A stretch of 64,000 nucleotides of DNA, from NCBI RefSeq assembly GCF_007990245.1, contig NZ_BJWG01000006.1, forward strand, positions 124,001-188,000. The letters are read 5' to 3'. How positions within the stretch are numbered: position 1 is the first letter of the stretch; each line of letters begins with the position of its first letter. The notes below the pieces were generated by a model. It saw only the letters and a list, made by a program, of their open reading frames with translations, ran no database searches and had not been told where the DNA came from. The DNA is from Cellulomonas composti (GTDB lineage: Bacteria; Actinomycetota; Actinomycetes; Actinomycetales; Cellulomonadaceae). The translations under genes were made by a program, and so were the position numbers. Below, piece after piece: positions 36,717 to 46,300 of the stretch.

Positions 36717-37616
36717 CTACTTCCCGAGCGATGCCACGTACGTGGTCAGCCAGGCGCGGAAGTCCGGACCCAGGTCGTCACGGTCCGCGGCGATCCGCAC
36801 GACCGACTTGAGGTAGTCGAGCCGGTCCCCCGTGTCGTAGCGCCGGCCGCGGAACACGACCCCCGTGACGCCGCCGCCCTGCTCGGGCGGCAGGTCGAGC
36901 AGGGTGGCCAGGGCGTCGGTGAGCTGGACCTCGCCGCCGCGACCCGGCTCGGTGCTCTCGAGCACCTCGAAAACCGCCGGGTGCAGCACGTAGCGGCCGA
37001 TGATCGCCAGGTTGCTGGGCGCGTCCGCGACGTCGGGCTTCTCGACGAGACCCGTGATGCGCACGACGTCCTGCGACGCACCGTCCAGCGGCTCGACCGC
37101 GGCGCAGCCGTACAGCGAGATCTGCTCGGCCGGGACCTCGAGCAGCGCGATGACCGACCCGCCGCGCTGCTCCTGGATCGCGAGCATGGGGGCGAGCAGG
37201 TCGTCGCGCGCGTCGATCAGGTCGTCGCCCAGGAGCACCGCGAAGGGCTCGTCGCCCACGTGGCGCTTGGCCTGCAGGACGGCGTGGCCCAGGCCGCGGG
37301 GCTGGCCCTGGCGCACGAAGTGGACGTGGGCGAGGTCGGTGGAGGCCCGAACTTTCGCGAGCCGTTCGAGATCACCCTTCGCCTCGAGCGTGGCCTCGAG
37401 CTCGGGTACTGCGTCGAAGTGGTCGGCGAGCGTGCGCTTGGAGCGGCCCGTGATGAGCAGGACGTCGTCGAGCCCGGCCGCGACGGCCTCCTCGACGACG
37501 TACTGGATGGCCGGCTTGTCGACGACCGGGAGCATCTCCTTGGGCGTCGACTTCGTGGCGGGCAGGAATCGGGTGCCGAGTCCTGCCGCAGGGATGACCG
37601 CCTTGTGGATCGTCAT
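36717..37616 (-). CDS. galU: UTP-glucose-1-phosphate uridylyltransferase
   Basis: A 299-residue GalU making UDP-glucose. The nucleotide-binding segment is KAVIPAAGLGTRFLPATKSTPKEMLPVVDKPAIQY; further motifs are FVRQGQPRGLGHAVL, FAVLLGDDLID, ITGLVEKP and the GRYDTGDRLDYLK-like RRYDTGDRLDYLK. MTIHK was chosen over an in-frame ATG six codons upstream because it matches family N-termini. It heads the galU-glp-rimJ-glpR run and diverges from the 5-FCL gene. Confidence 0.95.
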   Translation of the reverse strand: MTIHKAVIPAAGLGTRFLPATKSTPKEMLPVVDKPAIQYVVEEAVAAGLDDVLLITGRSKRTLADHFDAVPELEATLEAKGDLERLAKVRASTDLAHVHFVRQGQPRGLGHAVLQAKRHVGDEPFAVLLGDDLIDARDDLLAPMLAIQEQRGGSVIALLEVPAEQISLYGCAAVEPLDGASQDVVRITGLVEKPDVADAPSNLAIIGRYVLHPAVFEVLESTEPGRGGEVQLTDALATLLDLPPEQGGGVTGVVFRGRRYDTGDRLDYLKSVVRIAADRDDLGPDFRAWLTTYVASLGK

Positions 37617-37784
37617 GGCGCCGACGCTAGCCAAGGGGCAGACGGATCGCCCACCCCTGCGACGGTGTGACCTTGCTCATCACACGTCCCGTCGCTGGTC
37701 AGTCGGGCGGCGGGCGCAGGAGTTCGCCCCCGGTTCGCCGAGGGCGCAGCCAGGTGTCGCACCAAGTTTGCAAGACTGAGCCCC

Positions 37785-38417
37785 ATGAGCAGCGCCCAGC
37801 CGCCCGTCCCCGCCCCTGGCGACGACGCCGACGACGCGAAAGAGGCGCTGCGCGTCGCCATCAGGGCAGCGCGCGCGCGGCGCTCCGCCCGGCGCCGCGA
37901 GGCCGACGCCGAGTCCTTCGCCGACGTCGTCGTGCAGATCCCCGCCGTCGCGCGCGCCCGATGCGTCTCCGTCTACGCCTCGCGCGCCGGCGAACCCGGG
38001 ACCGGCCCGCTGCTCGAGCGGCTCGCGAAGCGCGGCGTCACCGTCCTGCTGCCCGTGCTGGGCGCGGGCCTCCAGCGGGACTGGGCCCTGTACGCGGGAC
38101 CCGACGACCTGCGCGAACGCGCCCCCGGCCGGCCGCCCGAGCCCGGCGGTCCGACGCTCGGCCCCGAGTCGCTCGCCGACGCCGACGTGATCATCACGCC
38201 CGCGCTCGCGCTCGACACCGCCGGTACGCGGCTCGGTCAGGGCGGCGGCTGGTACGACCGCGCGCTCGAGCACGCCCGGCCCGATGCGCTCGTCGTCGCA
38301 CTCGTGCACCCCGAGGAGCTGCGGGACGTCACGACCGACCCGCTGCCGCGCGAGCCGCACGACCGGCGGGTCGACGCGGTCGCGACGACCGAGGGCTGGC
38401 GGATGCTCGTCGGCTGA
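37785..38417 (+). CDS. 5-formyltetrahydrofolate cyclo-ligase family protein
   Basis: A 210-residue MTHFS-family enzyme converting 5-formyl-THF to 5,10-methenyl-THF with ATP. RRSARRREADAESFADVVVQIP is the N-terminal substrate helix; VLLPVLGAGLQRDWALY, DADVIITPALALDTAGTRLGQGGGWYDRALE and HDRRVDAVATTEGW are the ATP- and folate-site motifs. GQGGGWYDR is the family hallmark. Divergent from galU, as in mycobacteria. Confidence 0.92.
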   Translation: MSSAQPPVPAPGDDADDAKEALRVAIRAARARRSARRREADAESFADVVVQIPAVARARCVSVYASRAGEPGTGPLLERLAKRGVTVLLPVLGAGLQRDWALYAGPDDLRERAPGRPPEPGGPTLGPESLADADVIITPALALDTAGTRLGQGGGWYDRALEHARPDALVVALVHPEELRDVTTDPLPREPHDRRVDAVATTEGWRMLVG

Positions 38418-38471
38418 CCACCTGCTCGTCGGCCGACGCTGGTGCCGGTCAGGAGCGTGCCGGTCAGGACG
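38404..38471. repeat. Two short tandem duplications at the convergent 5-FCL/acylase ends
   Basis: A 19-nt unit with TGCTCGTCGGCTGAC is repeated at 38404 and 38423 and includes the 5-FCL stop (mutated to CCGAC in the second copy). A 15-nt unit GTGCCGGTCAGGAGC lies at 38442 and 38457; it includes the acylase stop (38464-38466, minus strand), which is thus duplicated in frame. Confidence 0.8.
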
Positions 38472-41040
38472 ACGACGCGGCCTCGGGCCGCAGGATCAGC
38501 CGACGGGAGGCGTCCGCGGTCACCGCGGCCGACGTGAACGGCCACGGGAACGTCTCGCCCGCCGCCCACGCGCCGAACTGGTCCGCGTAGTGGTTGCTCG
38601 CGGGGTGTCCCGACGAGCCCGTCAGGTTGACCCACGTCGACGAGTCGAGGTCGCCCAGGTCGACGACCATCCGCATCGACGGCGCTGCGGTCACGTCGTA
38701 GCCCTCGCTGGCGTTCCACGCGGTCGCGTTGATGATCGACGACCCGCCGCCGACCGCGATCGGGTCCGGGTTGACGAAGTCGCGTACCAGGCCGGGGATG
38801 GACGAGCCGCCGAGCACCGGGTGCTCGGGCGCCGCGGTGTGCAGCCGCCCCCAGCGCCAGTCGGTCGCGTCGGTGCCGAGCTGCACGGTGAGCTCGTTGC
38901 GGGCCGTGACCATCGCGCGCGTCAGCACCTCGTCGCGCCCCTCGACCACTCCCGGTGTCGTGCGGTCGTCCCACCACGGCGAGTCGGGATCGTCGAGCAG
39001 CCCGCGCACCACCTCGAGCCAGCGCGAACCGCCGTCGGGTCCGTGCCCGTCCGGCAGGTCGTCGGCGAACGCGAGGCGCAGCAGGGTCGACCACACGGCC
39101 GCGAAGTACGCGGCGGCGGCCGAGTCGGCCGACGAGACGTGGTCCCACGTCCGCAGCAGCTCCTGGCCGTCGTCGTCGTACGGGTCGTCGATGTCGAGCG
39201 CGAGGAGGCTGGGCACCAGGACGTCCGCGAACGGGTTGTGCTCGTCGGTCTGCAGCGTGTTCATGTCCGCGACCGTGACCTTGTGACCGTCGGCGAGCAG
39301 GTCCTCCAGGCCCTCCCGGATGAGCTGCGAGCGGTAGCCGTAGTCCCAGTCCTTCGTCAGGAACGGGCCCTGTCCCGCGGGTGTGACCTGCTGGTTGGCG
39401 GCGACGATGAAGCCGTCCTCGGGGTCGGTCGCGTGCGGCATCTGCTCCGAGTCGACGTAGCCCTGCCAGTCGTACGCCGAGTCCCAGCCGGGCCGGGGCC
39501 ACGTCCCGTCGGAGGGGACGTCGCCGACGACCGCGGCACGCACCGGGATGCGGCCCGGCGCCTGGTAGCCGATGTGCCCGTCGGCCGTCGCGAACACGAT
39601 GTTCTGCGACGGCACCTCGAGCAGCCGGCCGACGCGGGCGATGTCCTCGGCGTCCTTCGCGAGGTCGATCGAGATCACGGCGTCCGCCGTGCGGCCGGGG
39701 GCCAGCGCCGTCCAGGCGAGCGCGACCTCGTATCCGCGGCGGGCGCTGCCGTCGGGCAGGGGCGCGTCGGAGACCGCGGCCAGGTCGAGCACGTCCGAGA
39801 CGATCGGCCCGTGCGCGGTCTCGCGCACCTCGATCGTGACGTCGTCGCCGCCGTTGACCTTGATCACCTCGGTGCGCGTGGTGATCGGCTCCCACTCGTC
39901 GTCGCGCTGCGTGCGGTTGCCGTCCACGCGCTCGAGGAAGAAGTCCGTGACGTCCGCGCCCAGGTTCGTCAGCCCCCAGGCCAGGTCGGCGTTGTGGCCG
40001 ATCACGACGCCCGGGAAGCCCGCGAACGAGAAGCCCGACACGTCGTACGGGCAGCCGGACGAGACGGTCGTGCAGCGCAGGCCGACCTGCATCCAGATCC
40101 CTGGTGCCGAGATGCCCAGGTGGGGGTCGTTGGCCAGGATCGGGTGGCCGTCGGCGGTGAGGTCGCCGCTGACCACCCACGAGTTGGAGCCGATGCCCTC
40201 GCCCACGCCGAGCAGGTGCGGCACCGCGTCCATCGCGGCCTGCGCCTGCGCGAACGCCGCCTGCACCGCGTCGCCGCCGAGGTCGACCTCGTCGGTGTGC
40301 AGCGCCGTCTGCGTCGTGATCGTCTCGTCGCCCGCCGCCAGGATCGGCGCGTTGAGGTCCTGCGGGTAGGTCGGGAACAGCTCGTCGACCTTCGCGACGT
40401 CGCGCACCGAGCCGTACGTCGTCGCGCGCTCGAGCTCGTCGTCGTAGTTGCCGCGCAGGTCCCAGGCCATCGCCTTGAGCCACGCGAGCGAGTCGATCGG
40501 GTCCCACGGCTCGGGCGAACCGACGTGCACCTGCAGGCCCAGCACCGTGTACTCGAGCGCGATCTGCGACGGCGCCTTGCCCTTCAGGTACGCGTTGACG
40601 CCGTCGGCGTACGCCTGCAGCGCCTCGCGCGTCGACGGCTCGAGGAGCTGCCACTCCTGCTCCGCGACGTTGCGCCAGCCGAACGTGCGGATCACCTTGT
40701 CCGCCTCGAGCGCGTCCTCGTTCTCCCCGACGAGCTCCGAGAGCCGGCCCGCCGTCACGTGCCGGCGGTAGTCCATCTCGAAGAACCGGTCCTGCGCCGC
40801 GACGAAGCCCTGCGCCATGAACAGGTCGTGCGTGCTGGCCGCCCCGATCGTGGGGATGCCGCGAGCGTCGCGGGTCACCGTGACGTCGGCCGACAGGCCC
40901 GGGATGGTGACCGTCCCGCCCGTCTGCGGCAGTGGACGACGCACGACGACGACCGCAGCGACGACCACCGCCACGAGCGCCACCACGACGACGATGGCGA
41001 CGGACATGAGCGTGATGCGGAAGGCGCGGCTGTGGAGCAC
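38464..41040 (-). CDS. Penicillin acylase-family N-terminal-nucleophile hydrolase
   Basis: 858 residues from GTG 41040. A membrane anchor spans about 8-33. The Ntn-hydrolase precursor has an alpha part with VTVTRDARGIPTIGAASTHDLFMAQGFVAAQDRFFEMDYRRHVTAGRLSEL. The processing site EGIGSNSWVVSG puts Ser285 at the start of the beta chain, matching SNxW of penicillin G acylase. ILANDPHLGISAPGIWMQ and SGFSFAGFPGVVIGHN follow. It probably cleaves amides such as N-acyl-homoserine lactones or lipids outside the membrane. TACCCT seven bases before the GTG suggests a leaderless message; an ATG at 41115 is an alternative start. Confidence 0.88.
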   Translation of the reverse strand: MLHSRAFRITLMSVAIVVVVALVAVVVAAVVVVRRPLPQTGGTVTIPGLSADVTVTRDARGIPTIGAASTHDLFMAQGFVAAQDRFFEMDYRRHVTAGRLSELVGENEDALEADKVIRTFGWRNVAEQEWQLLEPSTREALQAYADGVNAYLKGKAPSQIALEYTVLGLQVHVGSPEPWDPIDSLAWLKAMAWDLRGNYDDELERATTYGSVRDVAKVDELFPTYPQDLNAPILAAGDETITTQTALHTDEVDLGGDAVQAAFAQAQAAMDAVPHLLGVGEGIGSNSWVVSGDLTADGHPILANDPHLGISAPGIWMQVGLRCTTVSSGCPYDVSGFSFAGFPGVVIGHNADLAWGLTNLGADVTDFFLERVDGNRTQRDDEWEPITTRTEVIKVNGGDDVTIEVRETAHGPIVSDVLDLAAVSDAPLPDGSARRGYEVALAWTALAPGRTADAVISIDLAKDAEDIARVGRLLEVPSQNIVFATADGHIGYQAPGRIPVRAAVVGDVPSDGTWPRPGWDSAYDWQGYVDSEQMPHATDPEDGFIVAANQQVTPAGQGPFLTKDWDYGYRSQLIREGLEDLLADGHKVTVADMNTLQTDEHNPFADVLVPSLLALDIDDPYDDDGQELLRTWDHVSSADSAAAAYFAAVWSTLLRLAFADDLPDGHGPDGGSRWLEVVRGLLDDPDSPWWDDRTTPGVVEGRDEVLTRAMVTARNELTVQLGTDATDWRWGRLHTAAPEHPVLGGSSIPGLVRDFVNPDPIAVGGGSSIINATAWNASEGYDVTAAPSMRMVVDLGDLDSSTWVNLTGSSGHPASNHYADQFGAWAAGETFPWPFTSAAVTADASRRLILRPEAASSS

Positions 41041-41114
41041 GTCTGCGAGGGTAGTCGCCGAGGCGGACGATTCGTCGGACAGCGGGAATCGGCGGGCCGC
41101 GCGCGCCGTTACCA

Positions 41115-41141
41115 TTGGCACTCGGAACTTGTGAGTGCCAG
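41115..41141. promoter_or_regulatory. CIRCE element (HrcA operator)
   Basis: TTGGCACTC, nine bases, GAGTGCCAG. This matches the CIRCE consensus TTAGCACTC-N9-GAGTGCTAA with a compensating G-C change in both arms and the exact 9-nt spacing. It lies 38 nt before the fmdB/ruc GTG and just upstream of the divergent acylase gene. HrcA represses through CIRCE, so the gene should be heat-inducible. Confidence 0.85.
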
Positions 41142-41178
41142 GCGGACACGTCGCCCGGCCAGACCCCCGGAGCGACCG

Positions 41179-41541
41179 GTGCCCACCTACGCCTACGCCT
41201 GTACCGCCTGCGACCACGCGTTCGACATCCAGCAGTCCTTCAGCGACGACACGCTCACGGCCTGCCCCGAGTGCGAAGGTCGCCTGCGCAAGGTGTTCTC
41301 GTCGGTCGGCGTCGTCTTCAAGGGCTCCGGCTTCTACCGCAACGACGCGCGCGCGGGTGCGAAGTCCGGCACGTCGACCGGGACGCCGTCCTCGTCGCTG
41401 CCCGCCGCGTCGAGCACGTCCGCCGACTCGTCCAGCAGCTCGTCCTCGTCCTCGAGCACGTCGAGCTCGTCGACCGGCGCGAGCACGACGAGCACCGCGA
41501 GCACGACGAGCAGTGCCGCCCCCAAGGCGGCTTCAGCCTGA
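41179..41541 (+). CDS. ruc: FmdB-family zinc-ribbon protein with disordered tail (Ruc-like)
   Basis: A 120-residue protein. The N-terminus VPTYAYACTACDHAFDIQQSF...TACPECEGRLRKVFSSVGVVFKGSGFYRNDAR is an FmdB zinc ribbon (Cys8, Cys11, Cys29, Cys32). Residues 60-120 are a Ser/Thr/Ala low-complexity tail with runs of Ser. This matches Rv0991c (Ruc) of M. tuberculosis, an HrcA-controlled, redox-regulated chaperone, both in sequence and in position next to the 5-FCL gene. The CIRCE element upstream supports the assignment. GGAG lies seven bases before the GTG. The 3' end carries a 14-nt repeat array. Confidence 0.88.
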   Translation: MPTYAYACTACDHAFDIQQSFSDDTLTACPECEGRLRKVFSSVGVVFKGSGFYRNDARAGAKSGTSTGTPSSSLPAASSTSADSSSSSSSSSSTSSSSTGASTTSTASTTSSAAPKAASA

Positions 41542-41573
41542 CCCGTTCAGCCTGAAGCGTTCAGCCTGACTCG
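41532..41573 (+). repeat. Three 14-nt tandem repeats covering the fmdB/ruc stop
   Basis: TTCAGCCTGACCCG, TTCAGCCTGAAGCG and TTCAGCCTGACTCG at 41532, 41546 and 41560. The first contains the true stop (41539-41541). The 14-nt period puts the three TGAs in three different frames, so every frame of the message is closed. Confidence 0.9.
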
Positions 41574-41623
41574 TCAGAGGCGCGGTCCGGTCAGCGGTCC
41601 CGCGACGCCGATCGCGCCGGCGG

Positions 41624-42148
41624 TCAGGCGCGCGGCGGCGCCGGGGGAACCGACGGCGGCACGCTGGGCGGAGCGCCCGGGGTCGAGCCGAGGTCGGTGC
41701 GGCCCTGCTGCGCGAGCAGGTCGCGGATCTCCTGCAGCAGCAGGATGTCCTCCGCGGGCGCGGCGGGCTCGGGCTCCTCGCCCTTCTTGCGTCGCGCCGC
41801 GAGCGCGTTGAGCGGCAGCACGACGCAGAAGTAGATCGCGGCCGCGGTGAGCACGAACGTGATCAGCTGCGTGAGCACGACGCCGGGGTACATCGGCACC
41901 TTGCCGTCCGGCGCGATGGTCCAGATCTGGTCGAGGTTCGGCTGCCCGAAGATCCACCCGATCAACGGGTTGAGGATCGCCTCGACGAACGCCTTGACGA
42001 CCTCACCGAACGCGGCACCGATGACGACACCGACCGCGAGATCGACGACGTTGCCCCGGGAGATGAACTCCTTGAACCCCTGGCCGACCTTGGCGAGGCC
42101 CTTGGCCCCGCTCCCGACGGCTGAGGTGGCGGCGTCGAGCTGCGGCAT
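41624..42148 (-). CDS. mscL: Large-conductance mechanosensitive channel
   Basis: A 174-residue MscL. The N-terminal helix and TM1 are FKEFISRGNVVDLAVGVVIGAAFGEVVKAFVEAILNPLIG; TM2 is LTQLITFVLTAAAIYFCVVLPLNAL, followed by the basic cluster AARRKKGEEPEP and the cytoplasmic helix DILLLQEIRDLLAQ. A Pro/Ser-rich tail of about 30 residues (PPSVPPSVPP) is extra. It protects against hypo-osmotic shock. Confidence 0.95.
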   Translation of the reverse strand: MPQLDAATSAVGSGAKGLAKVGQGFKEFISRGNVVDLAVGVVIGAAFGEVVKAFVEAILNPLIGWIFGQPNLDQIWTIAPDGKVPMYPGVVLTQLITFVLTAAAIYFCVVLPLNALAARRKKGEEPEPAAPAEDILLLQEIRDLLAQQGRTDLGSTPGAPPSVPPSVPPAPPRA

Positions 42149-42197
42149 GGGGAACCTCCGAGGTGTGGGGATCGTCGGGTCGCGTCGTCACCGCCGA

Positions 42198-42926
42198 TCA
42201 TGGCACGACCACGACCGACAGCAGGGCGGACGCCGCCGCTCCGGCCAGTGCCGGCGCCTCGTCGGGCTGCACGGCGAGCAGCACGGGCGACGCGTCCTGC
42301 TGGCGGTCGGCCCCGCCGAGCCCGAGTCCGCCGCCGGCGCCGTCGTCGCCCGTGCCCGGTACCGGTAGGACCAGGGCCCGCCGGGCCACGACGACGCCGC
42401 TCTCGCCCGTCTCGGGCGTCGCGGCGAGCACGTCCACCCGCGTGCCGGGTGCGAGCAGTGCGGCCACAGCGGGGTCGGACAGCCGCACCGCCGCGACCAC
42501 GGTCCCCGCCGGGCCGCCGACCTCCGCGGTCGCGAGCAGACCGGGGACCAGCGGCAACCCGGCCGGGACGGGAACCGCGGTCCCGGCCCCGAGCACCTCG
42601 GCCGGGTCGCGGAAGGCCGCGTCGACCGCGGCCGACGCCGGGACGTGCGCGACCCGCACGTCGGAGTCGGCGAGCGTCGTCCCAGCGGCGAGGTCGTGCG
42701 CCGCCACGAGCAGCGAGACCGTCGCGGGCGCGGGTGCTCGCAGCGACTGCAGGCCGAGCGCCGTCGCCAGCGCGAGTGCGGCCGCCGCGACCAGGAACCG
42801 CCCGCGCCACAGCGCCGCCCGCCAGCGCATCGATCGCGGCGCACCCCGCGACGCGAGCGGCGGTACGGGTGCGGACCGCATGCCGGCCGGGTCGGCCGAG
42901 GATCGGGCTGTCGTCATGCCCGCCAT
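42198..42926 (-). CDS. SAF-domain protein (CpaB-like)
   Basis: A 242-residue protein with one N-terminal membrane helix (about 45-65, GRFLVAAAALALATALGLQSL) and an exported SAF domain (SLLVAAHDLAAGTTLADSDVRVAHVPASAA...LPLVPGLLA), followed by RcpC/CpaB-like strands (VDVLAATPETGESGVVVARRALVLPVPG). CpaB proteins assemble Flp/Tad pili, but no tad genes lie nearby; orphan SAF proteins are common in actinobacteria. Several in-frame starts exist (42926, 42917, 42881). Confidence 0.75.
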   Translation of the reverse strand: MAGMTTARSSADPAGMRSAPVPPLASRGAPRSMRWRAALWRGRFLVAAAALALATALGLQSLRAPAPATVSLLVAAHDLAAGTTLADSDVRVAHVPASAAVDAAFRDPAEVLGAGTAVPVPAGLPLVPGLLATAEVGGPAGTVVAAVRLSDPAVAALLAPGTRVDVLAATPETGESGVVVARRALVLPVPGTGDDGAGGGLGLGGADRQQDASPVLLAVQPDEAPALAGAAASALLSVVVVP

Positions 42927-43015
42927 GCCACCACGTCACCTGCCGCCCGACGCCGCCGACCCCGCACGGCGGTGGACGGGCCCGGCCGGGCGCGGGCTGG
43001 GGGCGGGTCAGCAGT

Positions 43016-43309
43016 TCACCAGTGCGGGGGCTTGTCCCGTTGCAGCCTGGCGTCGTTCGCGTCGCCGTCTGAACCCCAGCCGACGTCCGAGTCGTCCGCA
43101 CCACGGAGCTGCAGCAGCGCGTCGTCGGACCGCGACGCCCCGCTCGACGCGGGCGCGCCCGCGTCGTCCGACTCGTCCGGCTCGGGCGCTGACACGGGAG
43201 CGGCCGGCACGTCCTCGAGCGCGGGCAGCGTGCTGCGCAACGGGGCGTCGTCGGGGCCGACGGTGCCCGCCGGACGGATCGCGCGGCGAGATCGGCGGGG
43301 GGTGCTCAC
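43016..43309 (-). CDS. Small acidic conserved actinobacterial protein
   Basis: A 97-residue hydrophilic, largely disordered protein: basic start (STPRRSRRAIRP), acidic Ala/Pro/Ser middle, and a C-terminus DVGWGSDGDANDARLQRDKPPHW. A tail ending in RDKPPHW after an acidic WG motif recurs in uncharacterised actinobacterial proteins (memory). It lies directly downstream of the giant helicase-like gene on the same strand (28 nt apart), so they probably form one transcription unit. No function is assigned. Confidence 0.6.
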   Translation of the reverse strand: MSTPRRSRRAIRPAGTVGPDDAPLRSTLPALEDVPAAPVSAPEPDESDDAGAPASSGASRSDDALLQLRGADDSDVGWGSDGDANDARLQRDKPPHW

Positions 43310-43337
43310 GCCCCGATGATCCCCGTGCCGGGGTCCG

Positions 43338-46300
43338 TCAGGCCAGCGCGCGCGTGATCGCGCCCCGCACCGCGGTGTCGACGCGGTGCGACCGACGCGT
43401 GATGCCCAGCTCGTCGCGCAGCGCCGCGGCGAGCTCGTCGCGCGTGCGCTCCTCGCCGTCCGAGCGCAGCCACGCGACCAGGTCGTCGAGCTGGTCGTCG
43501 CTGTACGCCGCGATCGGCAGGCCGCGCCGCACGTCCGGGCGCACCCCCGTCCGCACCGGCAGCGCGGGCTGCTCGACCCGGACGACGGCGAGCGCCGGCG
43601 CGGCAGCAGCCGCCTCGGCCGCAGCGGGCTCGGTGCCGACCGGCTCAGCAGGCGCGTCGTCGGCCCGCTCGTCGTCCGTCCCGCCGGCGACGACGGTCGA
43701 CGCCGTCACCTCGGCAACGGCCTCCTGCGGCGCACCCTCGTCGAGACCATCCGCACCGGCGCCGTCCACGTGGTCAGCGGGCTCGGCCGCGGCGTCCTCG
43801 TCGGAGCCGACGAGCGTCGCGGCGTCCTCGTCGGGCACGACGAGCGTCGCAGCGTCCTCGTCGGGCGCGACGAGCGTCGCGCCACCCTCGGTCGACGGCG
43901 GGACCCACGCCACGGCGGGCTCGTCGTCGGACCACACGGGCGGAACGCCGAGCACGAGCGCGTCGGTGCGCGGTGCGGCGGGTGCGGGGATCTGCTGGTG
44001 CACCGCGCGGCGGATCCGGTCGACCTCGCCGTCCGGGTCGAGGAACGCGGCCGCGGACCAGACGCGCAGCACGGACCAGCCGAGCCGTTCGAGGCGGTCG
44101 GCGAGCAGGCGGTCACGCACGCGCACACTCGGTTCGCGCACGTACGCTTCGTCGTCCGTGAGGACAGCGACGAGCATGCGACCGGGTGCGTCGGGGTGGC
44201 CGACGACCATCGGGATGCGCACGCCGCCGGGCACGCCGTGGTCGAGCTCGACCGTCAGTCCGTGCCGCCACAGCCGCTCGGCGAGGTCGACGAGCAGGCG
44301 GTCCGGCTCCGGGTCGACCGAGACCTGCTCCACCTCGCCCGAACCGCGCTGCTGCGCGAGGTCGAGCAGGTCGCGCAGGAGCCGGGGTCCGTCACCGCGC
44401 AGGCGCTCGGGGTCGAGGTCGGCTGCGGTGAAGCACGAGACGACGACGAGCCGGTGCCGGCTCGAACCGAGCGTGTCGAGCAGGAGCGCGTCGCCGTCGG
44501 GCTGGCTGAGCGCACCGAACGTGTGCAGCACGCGGCGGTGGGGCGTGCGGCCCAGGCCGAGCGAGAGGATCACCGCGTCGCGGCGCAGCCCAGCGACGCC
44601 CGCGAGGTCCGTCGCGACGAACGGCTCGGTCCGGGCCGGGTCGAAGAACGCCGCGAGCGCGGGGTTGGTGCGCACCTCGGCGAGCACGGCCTCGCGCACC
44701 GCCTCGGCGTGCGCGGTGGTGACGGTGACGACCGCGAGCGACTCGTCGGGCCGCGAGAGCGCATGGTCCAGCACCAGCTCGAGCACGTGCTGGACCTCGA
44801 CGTTCGTGGTCTCGACCAGGCCGGTGCCACGCTCCGGCATGCCGGTGCCGTCGACCACGTCGAGCCGCACGAGCGGCCGGTGGTCGGGCAGCGGCGTGGG
44901 CCGCAGCACACCCTCGTAGCCGTGCTGGGCCAGGAACGCCGTCAGGTACGGGTCGCGGCGGGCGACGTCCGCGCGCAGCGCGACGGTCGGCAGCACGTCG
45001 GCGAGCTCGCGCACCGCGGTCCCGGACGCACACCGCGCATCGCCCACGACGACGACCTGACGGCCGCGTGCCAGAGCGGCCAGCGCCACCTCGGTCGACA
45101 GGTGCGACGCCGAGCCCAGCACGACGAGGTCGACCGTGCGCGATGCCGGCAGCACCTGCGGAACCAGCATCGGGCTGGCGACCAGCACGGGGCGCAGCCG
45201 TCGGCCGACGTCGTAGAACCGCGCGAACGTGTCGCGCAGCGACGTCACCCGCTCCTCGACGAGCTCGGCGAACAGCCCTTCCGCCTGCTCGCGGTGCCGT
45301 CGCAGCACCGCGCTCACCTGCGCGCACACCGCGGCGCGCACCGGCAGAGCCAGGCTGCGCACGTGCTCGCGGTCGAGCTCGGCGTACCGGCGGGACAGCG
45401 CGCCGAGCGCGTTCCCGTCGTAGCCCGCGAGCATCGGGTCCTGCGCGAGGATCTGCTCGATCACGCTGCTCCACCAGGCCAGGTCGAGCTCGGCCGGTGC
45501 GGTCGCGGGGTCCACGCGGCGCGTCGCGAGGTCGTCGACGAGCTCGCCGAGTCCCACCGCCCGCAGCCGGTGCAGCAGGCCCGTCCGGTCGGGCAGCGTC
45601 GTGAGCGCGTCCTGCCCGTCGCGCAGCCGCGTCAGCCGCTCGAGGAGGTCCGCGAACGGCATCGAGCTCAGCCCGGCGCCGCCCGGCGTCGTGGCGAGGA
45701 CCTCGTCGAGCGCGTCGAGGTCCTCGCGCACCGCGCGGTACTCGTCCTCGATGATCTCCAGGCCGTCGGGCAGCCGCGGCCAGCCGCCGCTCGGGCAGTG
45801 CGCCTGCCACACCGCGCGCCGCTGGGACACCTCCACGAGCGCCGCGTGCAGGTCCGTGACGGGCCGGCCCGGGCGGACCATGTCCTTCGCCTGCTTGACG
45901 AGCCGGCGCCGCAGCACCGAGCCCATCTCGACGGCGTGCTCGGCACGCCACTGCTTGCTCGCGGTCGCGGCGACCAGGTCGGCCGCGGTGCGCTCGAACA
46001 CGATCGGCAGGAAGACGTCGAGCGAGGCGCGCACGCCGTCGAGCATCCTGAGCTGCTCGGCCCACGCGTCGACCGACGTCGCGGGGGCCAACCCGGTCTC
46101 CGCGTCGATCTGGCCGAGCCGCTCGACGAGCTGCGGCAGCGTCCCACCGAGGAGCCGCTCGATGCGGCGCCGGGCCACGTCCGCGTCGGCGTGCGTGCGC
46201 AGGTCGGCGCCGTACCAGGGGGTGTCCTGCGGGCGCACCGAGTACGCCCCGAGCTCACCGGCGCGGCGCAGCTCGTCGGACACGCGCGTGCGAGCCCCCT

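Noticed and set aside
36717..37616. galU acting in a polysaccharide operon
   Set aside because: No polysaccharide genes adjoin it; the conserved neighbours are glp, rimJ and glpR.
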